From Saonia sp964398035 (lineage in GTDB: Bacteria; Bacteroidota; Bacteroidia; Flavobacteriales; Flavobacteriaceae), in the NCBI GenBank assembly GCA_964398035.1, contig CAYNLI010000002.1:8007-72006 (forward strand): 64,000 bases of DNA, given 5' to 3'. Shown here piece after piece: positions 63,893 through 64,000 of this stretch (position 1 is the stretch's first letter; each line of letters starts with the position of its first letter). A model generated the notes under the pieces. The model had not been told where the DNA came from, searched no databases, and was given only the letters and a program-made list of their open reading frames with translations. Made by a program: the position numbers and the translations under genes.

Positions 63893-63906
63893 ATGATAAA
63901 TATCAT
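63893..63906. promoter_or_regulatory. FNR/CRP-type palindrome upstream of the DUF6544-cbpA-cbpM operon
   Basis: ATGATAAATATCAT contains TGAT-N4-ATCA, the core of the FNR/FixK-type box. It lies about 110 bases upstream of the chosen start (63784) and 28 bases upstream of the alternative one (63865). Regulation by a Crp/Fnr-family protein is inference. Confidence 0.5.
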
Positions 63907-64000
63907 TTTGGTTTTTTGAAAATTAAAAAGGGATACAAAAGCTGCCTCCCAAATGTAGAATGATTTTTTTATTGAGCAATATAGAAATTGCAGAACATTT

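Noticed and set aside
1..64000. CRISPR arrays, rRNA genes and riboswitches
   Set aside because: No regularly spaced repeats, rRNA segments or recognisable riboswitch cores were seen on reading.

Overview
The window reads as chromosome of a marine member of the Bacteroidota, most likely family Flavobacteriaceae. The evidence is low GC, promoters of the TTG / TAnnTTTG type, SusC/SusD, DUF6089, DUF5686, DUF5723-OmpA and 2TM proteins, a folK-deoxynucleoside kinase fusion, and sulfatase-rich polysaccharide genes. A 100-N scaffold gap shows it comes from a draft assembly. The genus cannot be fixed from sequence reading alone.

Layout. 0-7.6 kb: the 3'-truncated DUF5686 gene, pyruvate dehydrogenase E1 beta, etfBA (behind a striking palindromic operator), a bifunctional nuclease, a nucleoside transporter and thyA. 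7.6-15.8 kb: a six-gene minus-strand operon for phenylalanine/tyrosine breakdown through homogentisate, with a divergent Lrp/AsnC regulator. 15.8-17.2 kb: a broken glycogen-binding-like gene, a 2TM protein and folA, so the aromatic operon looks inserted into a thyA-folA folate block. 17.2-25.3 kb: murI, then an envelope block of two OmpH/Skp chaperones, BamA, UppS, DUF6089, NAD kinase and a CBS protein. 25.3-35.5 kb: pdxJ, hydrolases, a GDSL lipoprotein sharing the etfBA operator, trigger factor, clpP, clpX, a GH3-family protein and DUF2797. 35.5-48.3 kb: AsmA-like protein, a queuosine-precursor transporter split by a false scaffold gap, an OmpA-family protein, SppA, FolK-dNK, an rRNA/tRNA methyltransferase and MutS.

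48.4-61.7 kb: tRNA-Gly and tRNA-Leu, then an accessory polysaccharide utilisation locus. It holds an ECF sigma factor, a FecR anti-sigma factor, a SusC with an N-terminal signalling domain, SusD, two Cys-type S1 sulfatases and a GH43-like five-bladed-propeller hydrolase. Together they should sense, bind, import and desulfate a sulfated (probably algal) glycan. Three unrelated transposase remnants (IS1595-like, IS5/IS4-like, IS3) lie between and beside its genes, and a degenerate 46-bp repeat flanks it. 61.8-63.9 kb: CbpM, CbpA/DnaJ and a DUF6544-like membrane protein, preceded by an FNR-type palindrome.

The most useful observations are: the shared 16-bp palindrome in front of etfBA and the GDSL lipoprotein; the premature TAG in the isoamylase early-set gene; the removable scaffold gap; the Lrp-like palindrome between the aromatic operon and its regulator; and the mosaic, tRNA-adjacent sulfatase locus.
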